From Gammaproteobacteria bacterium (GTDB taxonomy: Bacteria > Pseudomonadota > Gammaproteobacteria > SZUA-229), in the NCBI GenBank assembly GCA_016764035.1, contig JAESSQ010000030.1:1-7608 (forward strand): DNA of 7,608 nt, written 5' to 3'. The position numbers and the translations under genes were made by a program. The number at the start of each line of letters is the position of its first letter. The stretch's first letter is position 1. Under the pieces are notes generated by a model, which made no database searches, was not told the origin of the DNA, and saw only the letters and a list, made by a program, of their open reading frames with translations. This document shows positions 5,634 through 7,608 of the stretch, one piece after another.

Positions 5634-7460
5634 TTAATTATCGTTTTTAATCCACCAGGACTTAAGTAACCAGTTTACTGGGTCATAGTACAATGGCTGA
5701 ACATCTGGTATTCCGAACATGTTCCAGTAAGCAACACGATGCACATTAATAAACCAGTTTGGCACAATATACTCACCTTGCACCAGGACGCGATCCAGCG
5801 CACGTGATGCAATGACAAGTTGCTCACGATCTTTCGCCTGAATAATCTGTAACACTAAGTCATCAATGACTGAATCATTGATGCCGGGTAAGTTATTAGA
5901 GCCTTTTATTTCCGCAGAGGTTGAATGAAACATATTCATTAATTCATTACCAGGCGATATCGAAGACGAAAAACTGGTGACTACCATATCAAAATCAAAT
6001 GTATCAAGTCTGCGCTTATATAGTGATGAATCAACTTTTCTATAATTGGTTTTAATGCCTAGTTTTTTTAAATTATGTGCATACGGTGCAATGATTCGAT
6101 CAAAGCCGTTTTGTACCAGTAAAATATCCAGCGTGAAAATATCGCCCTGCTGGTTTTTAAGTACGCCATCCTGAATCGTCCACCCAGCTTCTGTAAGTAA
6201 ATCTCGCGCCTGGATTAAATTTTTGCGAAGGCTATTAGGTGCCACTGTCGTCGCCGGTTGCCAATAAACAGTAAATATTTCTTCTGGTAACTGATTGCGA
6301 TATTTTTCTAATAACGCTAGCTCTTTTCCCTTAGGTAGCCCTTGTGCGGCTAATTCACTATTACTGAAATAACTACCTGCGCGGACATATTGATTATAAA
6401 AAAGCTTTGCATTTGCCCACTCAAAATCATAGGCAAGACTTAAGGCACGTCTGACGCGAACGTCTTTAAATTTATTACGACGTGTATTAAAGGCGAAACC
6501 CTGCATGCCTGCATTATTTTTATGCGTTAATTCAGTTTTATTAATTTCACCAGATTCATAACGCGGCCCATTATGTGAACGTGCCCAGCGCTTTGAATAA
6601 TTCTCGAAGAAGAAGTCAAATTCACCGGCTTTAAATGCTTCAAGTGCAATGGTTGAATCTTTATAATATTTATAAATAATCTCATGGTAATTAAACATGC
6701 CATGACGAACCGGTAGATCCCGCGCCCAATAATCTGGATTTTTAATATACGCTATGGATTTTCCGCGACTGTATTTATCAACAATATATGGCCCACTGGC
6801 TATAGGTCTAGTATCACTGAGCTTTTCAAAATTCAGATTACCTACCCATTTTTTAGAAAAAATCGGTATCTCACCGACGATCATATGCAGTTCTCTGTTT
6901 ACATTTTTAAATTCAAATCGAACCGTGAGATGATTAATTACCGTCGCTGAATGAACATCTGCATAATAAACTCTAAATTGAGGATGTGCGGCTTTACTCA
7001 TCAGGGTATCAAATGAATATTTTACATCTTCGGCAGTAATCGCATCACCATTGGAAAACCTTGCCAAAGGGTTAATATGAAAGGTTGCGGATAAGCCATC
7101 ATCAGCTAAATAAAAGTCATCTGCTATTAGGCCATATTCACTAAAAGGTTCATCTAGACTTTTTTCCAGTAAACTTTCAAAGACGAGTATATTAAGTCCG
7201 TCCGCTGAGATGCCTTTTAACAGGTAAGGGTTCAGGCTATCAAAGGTACCTAAACCCATCATGGTTAACTTACCCTGTTTAAGTGCAGCAGGATTTACAT
7301 AATCAAAATGTTTATAACTCGCAGAATATTTAGGCGCATAGCCCATACCCATTGCAGGCACCGCATGAGAAGATATAGGCAACAATAATAAAAAGAAGCA
7401 GGCAGACGGTTTCAAATCCATAGACATGGACAGTAAGGCAGTCAACAATCGTAGATACAT
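5634..7460 (-). CDS. yejA: Periplasmic peptide-binding protein of the Yej transporter (YejA)
   Basis: This extracytoplasmic solute-binding protein (family 5) captures peptides and delivers them to YejBE. The 608-aa product has an N-terminal export signal, with hydrophobic core CFFLLLLPIS (21-30) and likely cleavage after SHA (33) or VPA (36). Next come the YejA hallmark KHFDYVNPAALKQGKL (50-65) and the family 5 signature around RFSNGDAITAEDVKYSF (134-150). Later segments matching E. coli YejA include SGPYIV, RVRRALSLAYDFEWANAKLFYN and ALDRVLVQGEYIVPNWF. The start is uncertain. The ATG at 7460 gives the longest form but has no Shine-Dalgarno sequence and a long leader of 16 residues before the core. 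ATG codons 12 and 14 would give a more compact signal peptide (MDLK then the core). The gene heads the yejABEF operon and is divergent from the fabI-like gene. Binding specificity cannot be read from the sequence. Confidence 0.95.
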   Translation of the reverse strand: MYLRLLTALLSMSMDLKPSACFFLLLLPISSHAVPAMGMGYAPKYSASYKHFDYVNPAALKQGKLTMMGLGTFDSLNPYLLKGISADGLNILVFESLLEKSLDEPFSEYGLIADDFYLADDGLSATFHINPLARFSNGDAITAEDVKYSFDTLMSKAAHPQFRVYYADVHSATVINHLTVRFEFKNVNRELHMIVGEIPIFSKKWVGNLNFEKLSDTRPIASGPYIVDKYSRGKSIAYIKNPDYWARDLPVRHGMFNYHEIIYKYYKDSTIALEAFKAGEFDFFFENYSKRWARSHNGPRYESGEINKTELTHKNNAGMQGFAFNTRRNKFKDVRVRRALSLAYDFEWANAKLFYNQYVRAGSYFSNSELAAQGLPKGKELALLEKYRNQLPEEIFTVYWQPATTVAPNSLRKNLIQARDLLTEAGWTIQDGVLKNQQGDIFTLDILLVQNGFDRIIAPYAHNLKKLGIKTNYRKVDSSLYKRRLDTFDFDMVVTSFSSSISPGNELMNMFHSTSAEIKGSNNLPGINDSVIDDLVLQIIQAKDREQLVIASRALDRVLVQGEYIVPNWFINVHRVAYWNMFGIPDVQPLYYDPVNWLLKSWWIKNDN

Positions 7461-7595
7461 AAGTTTAAGCTATTCTATCTTATAGTTGATTTTCTAGGTA
7501 TAATCCGCCTAACATGTACCTTAAGAGTTTACAGTACAGACCTACAACTGGCTAACAATACAAATAATAATTCATTGCATTTTGGGGAAAAAGAT
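7461..7595. promoter_or_regulatory. Divergent intergenic region between yejA and fabI
   Basis: This 135-bp gap must hold the start signals for both flanking genes. On the plus strand a perfect TATAAT (7499-7504) is followed by a GC-rich CCGCC, the same AGGTATAAT context seen at the acnB promoter, but without a good -35. An alternative is TTGATT (7486-7491) with TAACAT (7510-7515) at 18 bp. The plus-strand GGGGA at 7584-7588 is the likely fabI ribosome-binding site. I found no convincing sigma-70 pair on the minus strand for yejA. Confidence 0.45.
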
Positions 7596-7608
7596 ATGGG
7601 CTTTCTAA
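7596..7608 (+). CDS. fabI: Start of a probable enoyl-ACP reductase gene (partial, runs off right edge)
   Basis: Only four full codons are in the window: ATG GGC TTT CTA (MGFL). They follow a GGGGA ribosome-binding site about seven bases upstream. FabI, the NADH-dependent enoyl-[acyl carrier protein] reductase of fatty acid synthesis, typically begins MGFL followed by S/T-G-K-R. In Pseudomonas aeruginosa fabI lies next to the related npp peptide transporter genes. The four residues and the gene context together suggest fabI, but so little sequence makes this a guess from context. The presence of a plus-strand gene start is more certain than its identity. Confidence 0.5.

Noticed and set aside
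7398..7409. Possible lipoprotein signal in YejA at C21 (PSAC)
   Set aside because: The cysteine comes before the hydrophobic core rather than after it, and position -3 is proline, not the Leu/Val/Ile of a lipobox. A standard cleaved signal peptide fits better.
7515..7538. Inverted repeat TGTAC...GTACA in the fabI leader
   Set aside because: Five-base arms around a 14-base loop are expected by chance in AT-rich DNA, and the repeat matches no regulator site I recognise.

Overview
The window looks like ordinary chromosome from a moderately AT-rich gammaproteobacterium. The IscU, IscR, AcnB and YejABEF proteins are all close to their gammaproteobacterial counterparts. A fabI-like start next to a yej-type peptide transporter recalls the Pseudomonas aeruginosa arrangement, where fabI adjoins the npp peptide transporter genes. 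I see no tRNA, rRNA, CRISPR array, insertion sequence or phage gene. I cannot name the species.

Layout. Six genes lie on the minus strand, plus one gene start on the plus strand at the right edge. From the right: positions 7596-7608 hold the first codons (MGFL) of a probable fabI. It diverges, across a 135-bp gap, from a four-gene peptide-uptake operon: yejA (solute-binding protein, 7460-5634), yejB (permease, 5609-4557), yejE (permease, 4542-3484) and yejF (double ATPase, 3484-1868). A 252-bp gap follows, holding the iscR promoter and two probable IscR-binding sites. Next come iscR (1615-1070) and iscU (1059-682), 10 bp apart, and a rho-independent terminator at 630-657. After a further non-coding stretch with candidate promoters, acnB starts at 432 with GTG and runs off the left edge.

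How the genes work together. YejABEF should import oligopeptides and peptide-like compounds, with periplasmic capture by YejA, passage through YejB/YejE and ATP hydrolysis by YejF. IscR is a [2Fe-2S] repressor that senses cluster supply. IscU is the scaffold on which Fe-S clusters are built, and aconitase B is a [4Fe-4S] client enzyme.

The main oddity is the isc locus. The canonical order is iscR-iscS-iscU-iscA-hscB-hscA-fdx. Here the cysteine desulfurase gene iscS is absent between iscR and iscU, and the unit ends at a terminator right after iscU. IscU nevertheless keeps its cluster ligands and its HscA-recognition motif, so its partners are probably encoded elsewhere. I found no evidence of a wholly new system.
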